DNA of 64,000 nt from Chitinilyticum piscinae (lineage in GTDB: Bacteria > Pseudomonadota > Gammaproteobacteria > Burkholderiales > Chitinibacteraceae). The stretch spans positions 496,001-560,000 of the forward strand of contig NZ_JADFUA010000001.1 in the NCBI RefSeq assembly GCF_015223195.1, given 5' to 3'. Below the pieces are notes generated by a model. It saw only the letters and a program-made list of their open reading frames with translations, was not told where the DNA came from and ran no database searches. The position numbers were made by a program, and so were the translations under genes. Shown here one piece after another: positions 1 to 8,809 of this stretch. Position 1 is the first letter of the stretch. Every line of letters begins with the position of its first letter.

Positions 1-1673
1 ACACCGCGCATGAACAATCCACTGTGCAGCGCCAGCAAGGGCGCTAGGTCGACGCTGCGCCAGCCCGCGCCAAGCGCGGAAGGTGCGGTGACCAGCCGGC
101 GGAACAGCTGGTAGCTGAACAGGTGCTCCTGCTTGGTGCGCTGCTCGTCGCCGTAGACCACCGGCGTATCGCGCAGCAGCTGCAGATAGAGCGTGTTGCG
201 CACCGGCTCGTCGCAGGCCGCGTCCCACACCGCCTCGTTGATGTGCAGGCGCAGCGTGTCGCCGGCCGCGAGCGTGTAGCAGGTGGACGCGCTTTTCAGC
301 AGCTGCGACGCCAGCGGCACGATGTCATCGTCAATCTGCAGTGCGAACATCTGCGGTGAAAACAACGCCCTTAATCCATCATCAGCAGTGATCAGCTGCG
401 ATAGTGCGTTCTTGTCGTCGTGCAGGTCACGCGGCAGCAGCACCTCGTTCACCGGAGCAGCCGGCAGCGGTGCCGTAATCGCACTGGCCGGATGGTTGGT
501 CGCTTGATACCAGCGCGCGTAGTCCTGTTGTTCGGCCGGCGTTTCAAGGGGGTACAGCGCTGGTGCGGCAGAGTACATGGTCTGCTGCAGCGCGCAGGTG
601 TAGGACTTGCCGCTGCGGTTGTGGAACTTCACCACTGCGCAGCCGGTATTGCAGCGCGACAAATGGCCGCAGCCCCGGCAATCGGCGGCAAAGCCCTGTT
701 CCTCGTGGATCGCGCGGATTTTCGCAGCGCCAGCCGCCAGCACCTCGTGCACCGGGTCGCTCAGCAAATTCCCGTAACGAAACTCCGGCAGCCCCTGGCC
801 GCGCACGCAGGAATACACCTCGCCGTCGCCCTGCAGCAGGTAGAACTTTTCGCCGCAGTTGACCGCATTGGTGCAATAGCTGGGAGTGAATTCGTCGAAC
901 CAGTGGCGGCGCAGGCCTTCTTCCAGCTCGGTGCCGGTGAATTCACGCTGCAGCAGCTCGAACAGCGCCACCTGCTCGGCTTCGCTGGCCGGCGTGAGAA
1001 TCTGCTCGCCCTGATGCGCGCGGTTCAGCTGTGAGGGAAAGGCGAACATCAGATTGAGCTGGTTCATGTCGAAACCCAACTCGCGGTGGATATGCCAGAT
1101 GTCGGCAACCAGCTCGTCCGGCCGCGCCAGGTGCTCGCGGCTCAGCGTCGCCGAGATTTTCTTCGCATGTGGATAGTTTGCCAGCAGGCGCAGATTGGCG
1201 CGCGTGCGCGCCAGCCAGTCTGCGCCGCCACGCGTCACGCGATACTGGCCGTGCAGCGCCAGCGGCAGGTCGATGCTGGCGCTCACCGACACCTTGTGGC
1301 GGTCGAACAAGTCGTAGAGCTGGTGGAAATTGTAGAGATTGGTCTTGATGTGCGGCGCCGACTTGCGGTGGCCATTGGCCTGCAGCACATCGAAGTGCTT
1401 GAGGTAATGCGCACGGATTGTCGTGAACAGGCCATCGAGAACCGCCGGCGGGATCGTCGTCGCCTCGCCGCCGTGCAGCGATACATTGAAGGCCAGCACA
1501 TTCGCCTCGTCCAGCCGCTGCAGCGCAGTCTGCAAGGTATTCACCGCGCGCGCGGCATCGCTTTTCAGGCTGGCAGTGGTCGTCTGCTCACCCAGATAGC
1601 AGTAGCGGCAGCCCAGATTGCAGTTCAGCGTGGGCACATAGAGCAGATGAATCAGGCGCGGACTGGCGTTCAT
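1..1673 (-). CDS. Radical SAM/SPASM maturase-like enzyme (3' end beyond window)
   Basis: The first 557 codons of a radical SAM enzyme are visible and the stop lies outside the window. Near the N-terminus the CNLGCRYC motif (C18, C22, C25) is the canonical CxxxCxxC site for the SAM-binding 4Fe-4S cluster. Around residues 260-350 a SPASM-type set of cysteines follows (CTNAVNC, then CVRG, then CRGCGHLSRCNTGC), as in enzymes that modify peptides or proteins through auxiliary Fe-S clusters. A C-terminal extension of more than 150 residues follows the SPASM region and resembles nothing I recognise. The start codon overlaps the stop of the upstream 151-aa membrane protein (ATGA), so translation is probably coupled. 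The last gene seen of a four-gene operon whose other products are exported or membrane-bound. Substrate unknown; an anaerobic sulfatase maturase relative is the main alternative, but I see no sulfatase nearby. Confidence 0.85.
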   Translation of the reverse strand, partial: MNASPRLIHLLYVPTLNCNLGCRYCYLGEQTTTASLKSDAARAVNTLQTALQRLDEANVLAFNVSLHGGEATTIPPAVLDGLFTTIRAHYLKHFDVLQANGHRKSAPHIKTNLYNFHQLYDLFDRHKVSVSASIDLPLALHGQYRVTRGGADWLARTRANLRLLANYPHAKKISATLSREHLARPDELVADIWHIHRELGFDMNQLNLMFAFPSQLNRAHQGEQILTPASEAEQVALFELLQREFTGTELEEGLRRHWFDEFTPSYCTNAVNCGEKFYLLQGDGEVYSCVRGQGLPEFRYGNLLSDPVHEVLAAGAAKIRAIHEEQGFAADCRGCGHLSRCNTGCAVVKFHNRSGKSYTCALQQTMYSAAPALYPLETPAEQQDYARWYQATNHPASAITAPLPAAPVNEVLLPRDLHDDKNALSQLITADDGLRALFSPQMFALQIDDDIVPLASQLLKSASTCYTLAAGDTLRLHINEAVWDAACDEPVRNTLYLQLLRDTPVVYGDEQRTKQEHLFSYQLFRRLVTAPSALGAGWRSVDLAPLLALHSGLFMRG

Positions 1674-2125
1674 TCTTCAGCCACCCCGCGAATTTCGGCC
1701 GCCGGCGCGGCGGCACGGATGTGTTCGAGCAGCCGCCCGCTCACCCGCGCGAACTTGTCTGCCTGATGCCGGGCAATCTTGTCGGGCTTGCGCGCATTGC
1801 TGGGGAAGCGCTCGGCTTCCAGCACGAACATCCTGCCATCCAGATGCGTGAGCAGCAAACGGCGCGCTTCACGCTGCACGCGGCTGACGTTGGCAAAATA
1901 GACCAGATCGTTGCCGGCAAGCAGGTATCGACTGGAAACCAACAGTTTTCCTGAGCTACTGATGGATACCCACCAGTATATTGTCACCGGCAGCACACCA
2001 GCCGGCCCCAAGTCCAGCCACCACCCGGCAATCAGCACAATCGCCGCCAGCAGCCATCCCGACCAGCCCCAGTCAGGCATGAGCTTCGATTTCGGACTTT
2101 TGTATTTCCACTCGGCGATAGCCAT
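1670..2125 (-). CDS. Small membrane protein of unknown function, coupled to radical SAM gene
   Basis: The 151-residue product has a basic N-terminus, a hydrophobic stretch at about residues 22-56 that would make one or two membrane segments, and a soluble C-terminal half rich in Arg and Lys. The pattern (short N-terminal tail, TM hairpin, then beta-strand-like segment with SSRYLLAGNDLVYFANVSRV) is reminiscent of PH-like membrane proteins, but this is only an impression. Its stop overlaps the start of the radical SAM gene by the ATGA arrangement, arguing for joint function. No family assigned. Confidence 0.75.
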   Translation of the reverse strand: MAIAEWKYKSPKSKLMPDWGWSGWLLAAIVLIAGWWLDLGPAGVLPVTIYWWVSISSSGKLLVSSRYLLAGNDLVYFANVSRVQREARRLLLTHLDGRMFVLEAERFPSNARKPDKIARHQADKFARVSGRLLEHIRAAAPAAEIRGVAEE

Positions 2126-2176
2126 GGTGCTTTCCCTGTAAGCTTTATTCCACTTTGCGCAGAAAACGGCGATGGG

Positions 2177-2908
2177 TCAATGACTGCCAAATTCCATCCG
2201 GAAATGCAGATTTTGCCCGGGCTGATCCGTTTTCCAGCGGTAGCGGGCCAGATAGTCCATCGTCCGTCCCTGAATTTCATGTTGCCAGAGAGCCCGAGTA
2301 CCCAAGGGATAAGCGATATCCCAGCTTTCTGGTTGCGATTGTCCATGTTGCTGCGGGACTGCACGCGTGCGCGGGCCCATGGCAAACACGCCCAGGCTGG
2401 CAAATTCCGGATTTTCCGTTTCCGGCAACACCAGCCAGGCGATGTATTGCGCACCGGGCTCGAGACGCAGTTGTGGCACCTGAAAGCGGATCTCCTTGAC
2501 CCTGAAGTTGCGGCTGACAAACAGCGGCTCGGACTCCCAAAGCACGGAATCCACCGGATGATCGACTTCCCAGCGGGCAATCCGCAACTGCACCCGCAAA
2601 TCCGTCACCCGTTCCGGATAGATGGTTTCCCTGCAAAGAAAACTGACGGACTGCAGCAAGGGATGTGTCGCTGGCGGCTGAAAGATCTGCCCCAGCCCGG
2701 TCGTTTCACCGCCCGGGCTATGGACATACAAATTGAAACTGCTTGATTCCGTACCCTGTACTTCCCGCTCGGGGATGAACACCCTGCTGGCTACCATCGG
2801 GCTGACTGGGCCCGCCAGCGGAGCGCCACGGTCGTGATAGACCTTGAATGCGGCTCCGCCCAGACCGACACCCAGCATCAGCAGCGCAATGGTTTTGATG
2901 ATCTGCAT
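2177..2908 (-). CDS. Exported or membrane-anchored beta-rich protein of unknown function
   Basis: This 243-residue protein starts with a hydrophobic segment (residues 5-22) that is either an uncleaved signal anchor or a signal peptide. The rest looks like a beta-sandwich, with alternating strands, a GQIFQPP turn followed by LLQSVSF, and later VPQLRLEPGAQYIAWLV, a pattern seen in extracellular adhesion or carbohydrate-binding modules. Few cysteines are present. It lies 8 bp after the 331-aa gene and 51 bp before the 151-aa gene on the same strand, so it belongs to the radical SAM operon. Function unknown. Confidence 0.75.
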   Translation of the reverse strand: MQIIKTIALLMLGVGLGGAAFKVYHDRGAPLAGPVSPMVASRVFIPEREVQGTESSSFNLYVHSPGGETTGLGQIFQPPATHPLLQSVSFLCRETIYPERVTDLRVQLRIARWEVDHPVDSVLWESEPLFVSRNFRVKEIRFQVPQLRLEPGAQYIAWLVLPETENPEFASLGVFAMGPRTRAVPQQHGQSQPESWDIAYPLGTRALWQHEIQGRTMDYLARYRWKTDQPGQNLHFRMEFGSH

Positions 2909-2916
2909 GTGCGCCC

Positions 2917-3912
2917 CTAGTAGCCATCACTGCTACAGCGACCGCCCTGACAGCGCAAGGTATTGAAGTCGTACACTGTCGAATGGCCCGGGTCGCCCTG
3001 TGGCTGCGGCACACCGCGGGGGATGAAAAATACCGCCGAATGGGCGCCATACAGACCGGCCGGATAGGTAAACGGCTTGAGTACCACATAGGCATTGCTG
3101 TAGCGAGGCAATTCCGGCTTGCTCTGTCCTGCAACCGGGGGGGTATCCGGTGCCGGGCGTGAGCGCGCCACGGCATCGACCCACGCCTGCATATCCGCCT
3201 GATTCGATTTGCGCAGAATGCCTTTGTTCACCGCCTCGACCAGCCCTGCCTCACCTGCTTTCGGGGCACTGCGGTCGATATAAGACTCCGGCCGGATATC
3301 CGCCGATGTCTCGACACGGGCACCGGGTGGAATCGCAGCCCCAATGACAATTTGCCCATCCGTGGCCGGGTAGACCATGCTGACCGGACGGCCAAACAGT
3401 TTGCGCGACAAGGGGTTCAATCCGGCCTGCTGGTCCGAGCCAACGTAAAAATAACCACAGGCCCCCCGATTGTCATAGGTACTGGTCATCACCGTCGTGC
3501 TCTGGCTGAATCCCGCCACCGCCTGACGGTGATAACCGCTGGCCAGAATGCCGACAACCCGCGTGCCCGGGGTCCAGCCGATATTCCAGACCGTGGGTTC
3601 GTAAGCCCCCAGCATCAGCACCACCGGCTTCGCCGGATGATTGACGATCACATCCATGCGCGTTGCGGCATGCCCGCTCTGATCAATCTGGAAATCCTGT
3701 TTCTTGCCGGAATACGCTCCAGCAGCAAAAACCACGAAATCCGCTGGCAGTGTGGCGGCAGGGAAGCTGCACTGGCGAACAGCTGGGCGCTCAGTCGGTG
3801 TGAACGGTACGCTGGGTTTGCTGCGGATTGTTTCCGCAAAACAAGAGTTCGCCGCAAGCGCACTGGCCAGCAGCAACATCCTTCTGGCTGACTGATCTGA
3901 ATACCTCACCAT
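2917..3912 (-). CDS. Secreted protein of unknown function, first gene of radical SAM operon
   Basis: The 331-residue product has a basic N-terminus and hydrophobic core ending at NSCFA, consistent with a signal peptide cleaved after about residue 26. The mature part carries a central conserved-looking stretch (LMLGAYEPTVWNIGWTPGT, then GYHRQAVAG and NRGACGYFY), a Pro-rich linker near residues 250-270, and a C-terminal tail with two cysteines in RCQGGRC just before the end. A GAGGGGT ribosome site a few bases before ATG supports this start. Being secreted and first in an operon with a radical SAM/SPASM enzyme, it could be a substrate or partner of that enzyme, which is inference. I do not recognise the family. 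Confidence 0.75.
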   Translation of the reverse strand: MVRYSDQSARRMLLLASALAANSCFAETIRSKPSVPFTPTERPAVRQCSFPAATLPADFVVFAAGAYSGKKQDFQIDQSGHAATRMDVIVNHPAKPVVLMLGAYEPTVWNIGWTPGTRVVGILASGYHRQAVAGFSQSTTVMTSTYDNRGACGYFYVGSDQQAGLNPLSRKLFGRPVSMVYPATDGQIVIGAAIPPGARVETSADIRPESYIDRSAPKAGEAGLVEAVNKGILRKSNQADMQAWVDAVARSRPAPDTPPVAGQSKPELPRYSNAYVVLKPFTYPAGLYGAHSAVFFIPRGVPQPQGDPGHSTVYDFNTLRCQGGRCSSDGY

Positions 3913-4023
3913 TCACCCCTCATGAATTACAAATGATGAAGGGTAATAGAACAGAATAAGAAAGTGTGCCCTGCCTGATTGACTGATGTCGCGAAGCAAC
4001 ACCGGCAGCAGTTGCGCAGACAA

Positions 4024-5010
4024 TTACATCTGAGCGGACCAGTGCCGTGCCGCCCACTCGCGTCGCGCAGCTTGATCGTGGAAAGTCCATGCCAGAATGC
4101 GGCTGCTTTTCTGGCCCTGTGCCATGTCGATCACGCGCACTTCCACCGCCGGCGTGGCGCGCAGCGCCTGTTTCAGTCCCGGCAGGTTTTCGCTGCGCGC
4201 GACCAGCGTGGTGAACCACAGGCACTGGCGCGCGAATTGCCGGCTTTCGGCGATCATGCGGCGGATAAAGGCAGCCTCGCCACCGGGACACCATAATTCA
4301 CGCGCCAGACCGGCGAAATTGAGCAGCGGTTTACCTCGAACCGGCTTGCCCGGATGCTGTCCGGCCTTGGCCAGATTGTTCCATTTGCGTTCGCTGCCTG
4401 CCGTTGCCTCAGCTTCTGATCGGTGGAATGGCGGATTGCACAGCGTGAAATCGAAGCGTTCACCGCAGCGGATAATGTGGCGGAAAATCGCCTGCGGGTC
4501 ACGCTGCAGGCGGCAATCCAGCCCGCCGGCCAGCGCCGGGTTGTTGGCAAAAATCTTGGCGGCATTCTCCAGCGCCGGGACATCGATGTCGGCGCCGGCA
4601 AACTCCCAGCCATACAGCGCCCGCCCGAGCATCGGGTAGATGGCATTCGCGCCGACGCCGATATCCAGCCCGCGTACCGCCTCACTCTGTGGCCACGTTC
4701 CCGCAAAGTCGCCAGCCAGCAGATCGGCCAGATGGCAGAGGTAGTCGGCTCGCCCGGGAATCGGCGGACACAGATAGCCCGGCGGAATATCCCAGCGGGT
4801 GATGCCATAGTGCAACGCCAGCAATGCCCTATTAAGCAGCTTCACCGCCACCGGATTGGCGAAATCAATGGTCGGCTCGCCCAGCGGGTTGCGCTTCACG
4901 CAACGAGCAAGTTCGGGGACGGCTTGCGTGAGCGCGGCAAAATCGTAGCGGCCCTGGTGGGGGTTGCGCGGGTGCAGGCCGGGCTTGCCGGCAGGGCTGG
5001 GTGTACTCAT
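4024..5010 (-). CDS. rlmF: 23S rRNA (adenine(1618)-N6)-methyltransferase RlmF
   Basis: RlmF transfers a methyl group from SAM to N6 of A1618 in 23S rRNA. The 328-residue length fits the family. The N-terminal part has the typical [12 protein letters not shown] opening, then a SAM-binding region ([13 protein letters not shown], residues about 108-120), and the catalytic NPPF motif of N6-adenine methyltransferases followed by H (CNPPFH, around residue 190). Stand-alone gene; the terminator of the upstream symporter gene lies just before its start. Confidence 0.9.
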   Translation of the reverse strand: MSTPSPAGKPGLHPRNPHQGRYDFAALTQAVPELARCVKRNPLGEPTIDFANPVAVKLLNRALLALHYGITRWDIPPGYLCPPIPGRADYLCHLADLLAGDFAGTWPQSEAVRGLDIGVGANAIYPMLGRALYGWEFAGADIDVPALENAAKIFANNPALAGGLDCRLQRDPQAIFRHIIRCGERFDFTLCNPPFHRSEAEATAGSERKWNNLAKAGQHPGKPVRGKPLLNFAGLARELWCPGGEAAFIRRMIAESRQFARQCLWFTTLVARSENLPGLKQALRATPAVEVRVIDMAQGQKSSRILAWTFHDQAARREWAARHWSAQM

Positions 5011-5020
5011 GGCTGGCGCA

Positions 5021-5061
5021 GAAAAGACAACGGCGCCACTTTGCCAGAAGCAGCGCCGTTG
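5021..5061 (-). terminator. Intrinsic terminator after the AGCS symporter gene
   Basis: A 9-bp stem (CAACGGCGC at 5028-5036 with GCGCCGTTG at 5053-5061) is followed, reading the minus strand, by CTTTTC. It sits 20 bp after the symporter stop and before the rlmF start. Confidence 0.7.
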
Positions 5062-5081
5062 TGGGTGACTGGATGCAGCCT

Positions 5082-6548
5082 TTACTTGCGCGGGTCGCCT
5101 TCGTCGACCAGATTGTCAGCGCGGGTTTCCCAGTAATCGGCGTGCTTGATGCCCAGCGGGCGCGGATCGAATTCCGGCTCGATGCCCTTGGCCTGCTGCG
5201 CTTCGTAGTCGTCCAAGGCCTTCAATGCCGGCTTTTGCAGCATCAGGATGGCGATGATGTTGAGCCACGCCATCAGGCCAACACCGATATCACCCAGCCC
5301 CCAGGCCAGATCGGAGGAGCGCACCGCGCCATACACGGCGGTTGCCAGCAGCATCACCTTCAGCAGGAACATCGCCGTATCGTTGAAACGGTGATTGCGC
5401 AGGATGTAGGCCACATTGGTTTCGGCAATGTAGTAGTAGGCCACGATGGTGGTGAAGGCGAAAAACAACAGTGCAATGCCGACAAACATCGCGCCGAAGC
5501 CGGGGAACATGCTTTCCACCGCCGACTGGGTAAACCCGGTACCGGCTTCGACGCCGGGCAGGCCGTTGAACAGGAAGCCGCCGGCCGGATTGGCGACATT
5601 GTACTTGCCGGTAATCAGCACCATAAAGGCGGTAGCCGAGCACACGAACAGGGTATCCACATACACGGCAAACGCCTGCACGATGCCTTGCTTGGCCGGG
5701 TGGCTGACCTCGGCGGCCGCCGCAGCGTGCGGGCCGGTGCCCTGACCGGCTTCATTGGAATACACGCCGCGCTTCACGCCCCACTGGATGGCCAGACCGA
5801 TCATTGCGCCAAAACCGGCGTCAAAGCTCAGCGCCGAGCTAACGATCAGGCGCAGCACTTCGGGCAAATCGCGGATGTGCAGTGCGATCACCACGCAGGC
5901 CATCAGGATGTAGCCCAGCGCCATGAAAGGCACGATGATTTCGGCAAAGCGTGCGATGCGCTTCACGCCGCCGAAAATGATCAGCCCCAGAGCAATCACG
6001 ATGCCCAGCGCCGTGGTTGCCGGCGGAATGCCGAAGGCATTCTGCATGCCGCTGGCAATCCCGTTGGCCTGCATGCCCGGCAGCAGCAGCCCGCAGCCGA
6101 GAATGGTCGCCAGCGCAAAGGCAATCGCATACCAGCGCATCCCCAGGCCGCGCTCGATGTAATACGCGGGGCCGCCCCGGTACTGGCCGTCGACACGGGT
6201 CTTGTAGATCTGGCCGAGACAGCACTCGACATAAGATGTGCTGGCGCCCAGAAAGGCCATCATCCACATCCAGAACACCGCCCCGGGACCACCAAAGGCA
6301 ATCGCAGTGGCCACACCGGCGATATTGCCGATGCCCACGCGGCCAGACAGCGTCATGGTCAACGCCTGGAAGGACGACACACCCTCGTCGGAGGCCTTGC
6401 CATCAAACATCAGGCGCACCATTTCACGCAAATGGCGAACCTGCATGAAGCGGGTGCGGATCGAGAAATACACGCCGACGCCCAGGCACAGGTAAACCAG
6501 TGCCGGACTCCAGACGTAGCCGTTAATGAGATTGACAAAATCCAGCAT
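5082..6548 (-). CDS. Alanine/glycine:cation symporter (AGCS family)
   Basis: An inner-membrane sodium- or proton-coupled carrier for alanine or glycine. The family signatures are clear: a hydrophobic protein with about 10-11 membrane segments, GVGIYFS-like start ([12 protein letters not shown]), [27 protein letters not shown] and [22 protein letters not shown] chose the ATG at 6548, giving 488 residues, because GGGGGAG lies upstream and the product starts right at the conserved [12 protein letters not shown] region; a 29-residue extension from 6635 is possible but lacks support. A hairpin covers part of the ribosome site (see separate entry). Downstream of an antiporter gene on the same strand. 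Confidence 0.9.
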   Translation of the reverse strand: MLDFVNLINGYVWSPALVYLCLGVGVYFSIRTRFMQVRHLREMVRLMFDGKASDEGVSSFQALTMTLSGRVGIGNIAGVATAIAFGGPGAVFWMWMMAFLGASTSYVECCLGQIYKTRVDGQYRGGPAYYIERGLGMRWYAIAFALATILGCGLLLPGMQANGIASGMQNAFGIPPATTALGIVIALGLIIFGGVKRIARFAEIIVPFMALGYILMACVVIALHIRDLPEVLRLIVSSALSFDAGFGAMIGLAIQWGVKRGVYSNEAGQGTGPHAAAAAEVSHPAKQGIVQAFAVYVDTLFVCSATAFMVLITGKYNVANPAGGFLFNGLPGVEAGTGFTQSAVESMFPGFGAMFVGIALLFFAFTTIVAYYYIAETNVAYILRNHRFNDTAMFLLKVMLLATAVYGAVRSSDLAWGLGDIGVGLMAWLNIIAILMLQKPALKALDDYEAQQAKGIEPEFDPRPLGIKHADYWETRADNLVDEGDPRK

Positions 6549-6559
6549 GGCTGGCGCTC

Positions 6560-6588
6560 CCCCGGAAAGTGTTATGGTCGTTCCGGGG
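6560..6588 (-). promoter_or_regulatory. RBS-overlapping hairpin in the symporter leader
   Basis: CCCCGGAA (6560-6567) can pair perfectly with TTCCGGGG (6581-6588). On the transcript of the minus strand the downstream arm contains part of the GGGGGAG ribosome site of the symporter gene, so folding would hide it. Whether the hairpin is used in control is inference; it is too short for a glycine riboswitch. Confidence 0.4.
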
Positions 6589-6647
6589 AAATTCTGTATT
6601 GCTTGCAGGCCGATTCCTATCAGGGAAGTCGGCAATCCGATTGCGCA

Positions 6648-7907
6648 CTAAAGCAAGCGCAGCGCCAGCATGGCAATGATGGTCGGCACAGCTGCCGCCA
6701 GCGCGAGATAGCCGGCATTCACCGTCCCGCCATCGAAATGCCCGCGCAGGATGGTCAGGCCGGCCGGGTTCGGCGCATTGGCGATCACGGTAAGGCCGCC
6801 ACCGGCCACGGCACCGGCCACCAGCGCATACTGGAATTGCGGGCTGAGCCCTTCAACCAGCGAGCCGAGATAGGTCAGCGCCGCATTGTCGGTAAAGGCC
6901 GTCAGCGCCGTCGCGCCGAAGAACACTGCATCACTGCTCATGCTCATCAGCACCGGCTGCAGCCACCACTGCTGCAGCCCGCCCAGCACCACCAGCCCGG
7001 CCAGGAAGAAGGCCACCAGCAGGCCCTCGCGCAGGATCAGGCGATCCTGGTGGCGGGCATAGGCATGGGTAATGCCGAGGAAGAACAGGAACAGGCCCAT
7101 GAAGATCGGCGGATAGTGGGCAAACACCACCACACCGGCCAGGAACAGCAGGTGGGTAATGATCAGCGCCACCGGTACCGGTGCAGCCGCACTGGATTCC
7201 TCATCCTGCTCCAGTGCAGCCAGCTCTTTCCAGAACAAGGCCGTCAGCAGCACGGCGTTGGTCACCACGGCGAGCGCCGCCTTCCAGCCGAAATTCAGCA
7301 GCATGAAATGGATATCCCAGCCCCACTTGCCGGCCACCATCAGCACGGGCGGCGCAGCGAACGGCGTCAGCGTGCCACCGATCGAGATATTCACGAACAG
7401 CACGCCCAGCACGCCATATTTCAGCTTCTGCGAAATGCCGCGGCCGAAAAAACGCTCGGCCAGCATCAGCGCAGCCAGCGTCATCGCCGCCGGCTCGGTA
7501 ATGAAGGAGCCCAGCAAGGGCACCACAATCAGGATCACCAGGAAATAACCGATACTGCCCGGGAAGGGCAGCAGCTTCGCCAGCACCTGGACCAGCTTGG
7601 CCGAGACCTGCAGGATCGGACGGGTCGCCGCGATCACCATGATGGCAAACACGAACAAGGGTTCGGTGAAATTGCGGCTGTTGATGTAGTCCTTGGCCGG
7701 ACCAGAGCCTTCCAGCGCAAAGAACAGCACCATCAGGACCATGGCCCAGAAACCGAAGACGACTTCGACTTCGGCCAGAAGATGCCAGATGCCGGCGTGG
7801 CGCGAGCCGCTGTGGGCCAGCCGGTCGAAATATTTGGTACAGAAGGTATGCACAATGGCGACGGCAAACAGCGCCGCCGCAATCATCTGGATGGTCGTGG
7901 GGGTCAC
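6648..7907 (-). CDS. Putative Na+/H+ antiporter (PF07399-like)
   Basis: A 419-residue protein with about 11 hydrophobic segments that resembles the putative Na+/H+ antiporter family PF07399 (my recognition from sequence; no search run). Notable conserved-looking stretches are PLLGSFITEPAAMTLAALML, VNISIGGTLTPFAAPPVLMVA and FTDNAALTYLGSLV, which resemble ion-transporter re-entrant regions. Translation starts at GTG 7907 with GGAGG seven bases upstream. The 5' leader holds two potential stem-loops. Same strand as the alanine/glycine symporter, 100 bp apart, so the two sodium- or proton-linked carriers may share transcripts. Confidence 0.75.
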   Translation of the reverse strand: MTPTTIQMIAAALFAVAIVHTFCTKYFDRLAHSGSRHAGIWHLLAEVEVVFGFWAMVLMVLFFALEGSGPAKDYINSRNFTEPLFVFAIMVIAATRPILQVSAKLVQVLAKLLPFPGSIGYFLVILIVVPLLGSFITEPAAMTLAALMLAERFFGRGISQKLKYGVLGVLFVNISIGGTLTPFAAPPVLMVAGKWGWDIHFMLLNFGWKAALAVVTNAVLLTALFWKELAALEQDEESSAAAPVPVALIITHLLFLAGVVVFAHYPPIFMGLFLFFLGITHAYARHQDRLILREGLLVAFFLAGLVVLGGLQQWWLQPVLMSMSSDAVFFGATALTAFTDNAALTYLGSLVEGLSPQFQYALVAGAVAGGGLTVIANAPNPAGLTILRGHFDGGTVNAGYLALAAAVPTIIAMLALRLL

Positions 7908-7923
7908 GCAGGGCCTCCGGGTA

Positions 7924-7970
7924 GCAGTTTATTCGCTGCGAGCTTACCAGTAACTCACGGAAAGGTAAGC
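7924..7970 (-). promoter_or_regulatory. Possible structured leader of the antiporter gene
   Basis: GCTTACC (7942-7948) pairs with GGTAAGC (7964-7970) across a 15-nt loop, and GCAG/CTGC (7924-7927, 7936-7939) could form a second small hairpin nearer the GTG start. Ion-responsive leaders exist for some antiporter genes, but I cannot match this to a known class. Confidence 0.3.
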
Positions 7971-8036
7971 GTAAATCGTACCGCCTGCCGCAGCGCCTGC
8001 GGCCCGGTTCCTGCAGCCCGCATTTGCTGCCCATCA

Positions 8037-8056
8037 ATATACTTTGCGGTGTATAT
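8037..8056. repeat. Short inverted repeat in antiporter/CDF intergenic region
   Basis: ATATAC (8037-8042) and GTATAT (8051-8056) form a 6-bp inverted repeat in an otherwise plain 198-bp gap between the antiporter start and the CDF stop. It could be an operator; nothing else coding is seen here. Confidence 0.25.
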
Positions 8057-8105
8057 CGCCAAAATCTAATCAAATAAAGAACTTCATTGGCATACCCATG
8101 CCAAG

Positions 8106-8741
8106 CTAGACTGCCGACGACACAGTGGCCGCTGCCAGCTCGCGGCGTGCCTGCTGCAAGACCTGCCACGCGGCACTCAGCGCCAGCGCCGCCATGATGC
8201 TGGCCACCAGCAGATCCGGCCAGGCCTGCCCCGAGCCGAACACACCCAGCGCGGCCAGCAGCACCGCAACATTGCCAATGGCATCATTGCGCGAACACAG
8301 CCACACGCTCTGGCGATTGCTGTCGCCATCGCGGTGCGTGTAGAGCAGCACGGCCACGCCCAGATTCACCAGCAAGGCCAGCGCTGCGACCCAGCCCATG
8401 GTCAGCGGCTCGGGAACACCGCCGGAGAGCACCCGCCACAGCGACGCCACCAGCACGCCGATGCCAAAGCTCGCCATCGTCGCCGCTTTCACCAGCGAGG
8501 CTCGCGCCCGTGCCACCACCCCCATGCCGAGCACCCACAGGCTCAGGCCGTAGTTGCCGGCATCACCGAGAAAATCCAGCGAATCGGCCCACAGCGATAC
8601 CGAACCGGACGTGGCTCCGGCAATCATTTCCAGCAGGAACATCGCGGCATTGGCCAACAGCGCAATCAGCAAGATGCGGCGGTAGGCCTGATCGCGCACG
8701 GGGGGCTGGCTGGAACAGCCGGACTGGCAGCATTTGCCCAT
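8106..8741 (-). CDS. CDF-type cation transporter
   Basis: A 211-residue membrane protein of the cation diffusion facilitator superfamily, expected to export divalent metal using the proton gradient. Six hydrophobic segments fit the CDF core, and the usual cytosolic C-terminal domain is missing. The N-terminus carries a Cys-rich MGKCCQSGC tail that could bind metal. The second helix has ADSLDFLGD, the position of the acidic metal site, and helix five has NDAIGN, where the usual His/Asp pair is altered. Divergent from a MerR regulator with a classic operator between them, which suggests induction by cadmium, lead, zinc or a similar metal. Confidence 0.85.
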   Translation of the reverse strand: MGKCCQSGCSSQPPVRDQAYRRILLIALLANAAMFLLEMIAGATSGSVSLWADSLDFLGDAGNYGLSLWVLGMGVVARARASLVKAATMASFGIGVLVASLWRVLSGGVPEPLTMGWVAALALLVNLGVAVLLYTHRDGDSNRQSVWLCSRNDAIGNVAVLLAALGVFGSGQAWPDLLVASIMAALALSAAWQVLQQARRELAAATVSSAV

Positions 8742-8771
8742 GGGGGGCTCCTGAGAATGACCGAGATGCTG

Positions 8772-8804
8772 TTATGCTCAACCCTGTAGTCACTACGGAG
8801 TCAA
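8772..8804 (-). promoter_or_regulatory. MerR-type metal-responsive promoter/operator
   Basis: On the minus strand TTGACT (8799-8804) serves as a -35 box, followed by an over-long 19-21 bp spacer and a -10-like AGCATA/GCATAA. The spacer contains the dyad CCCTGTAGT-C-ACTACGGAG (8782-8800), which matches the operator style of CadR/PbrR/ZntR promoters, where the regulator twists the DNA to activate transcription. It would drive the CDF gene; the merR start lies 5 bp from the -35 box. Confidence 0.8.
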
Positions 8805-8809
8805 GCGCC

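Noticed and set aside
6549-6647. Glycine riboswitch before the AGCS symporter
   Set aside because: Only 100 bp are available and the conserved glycine-binding core is not seen.
5001-8069. Very long open frame on the plus strand across rlmF end, symporter and antiporter genes
   Set aside because: It runs antisense to two well recognised membrane protein genes with good starts, and its Gln/His-rich composition is typical of GC-rich antisense frames.
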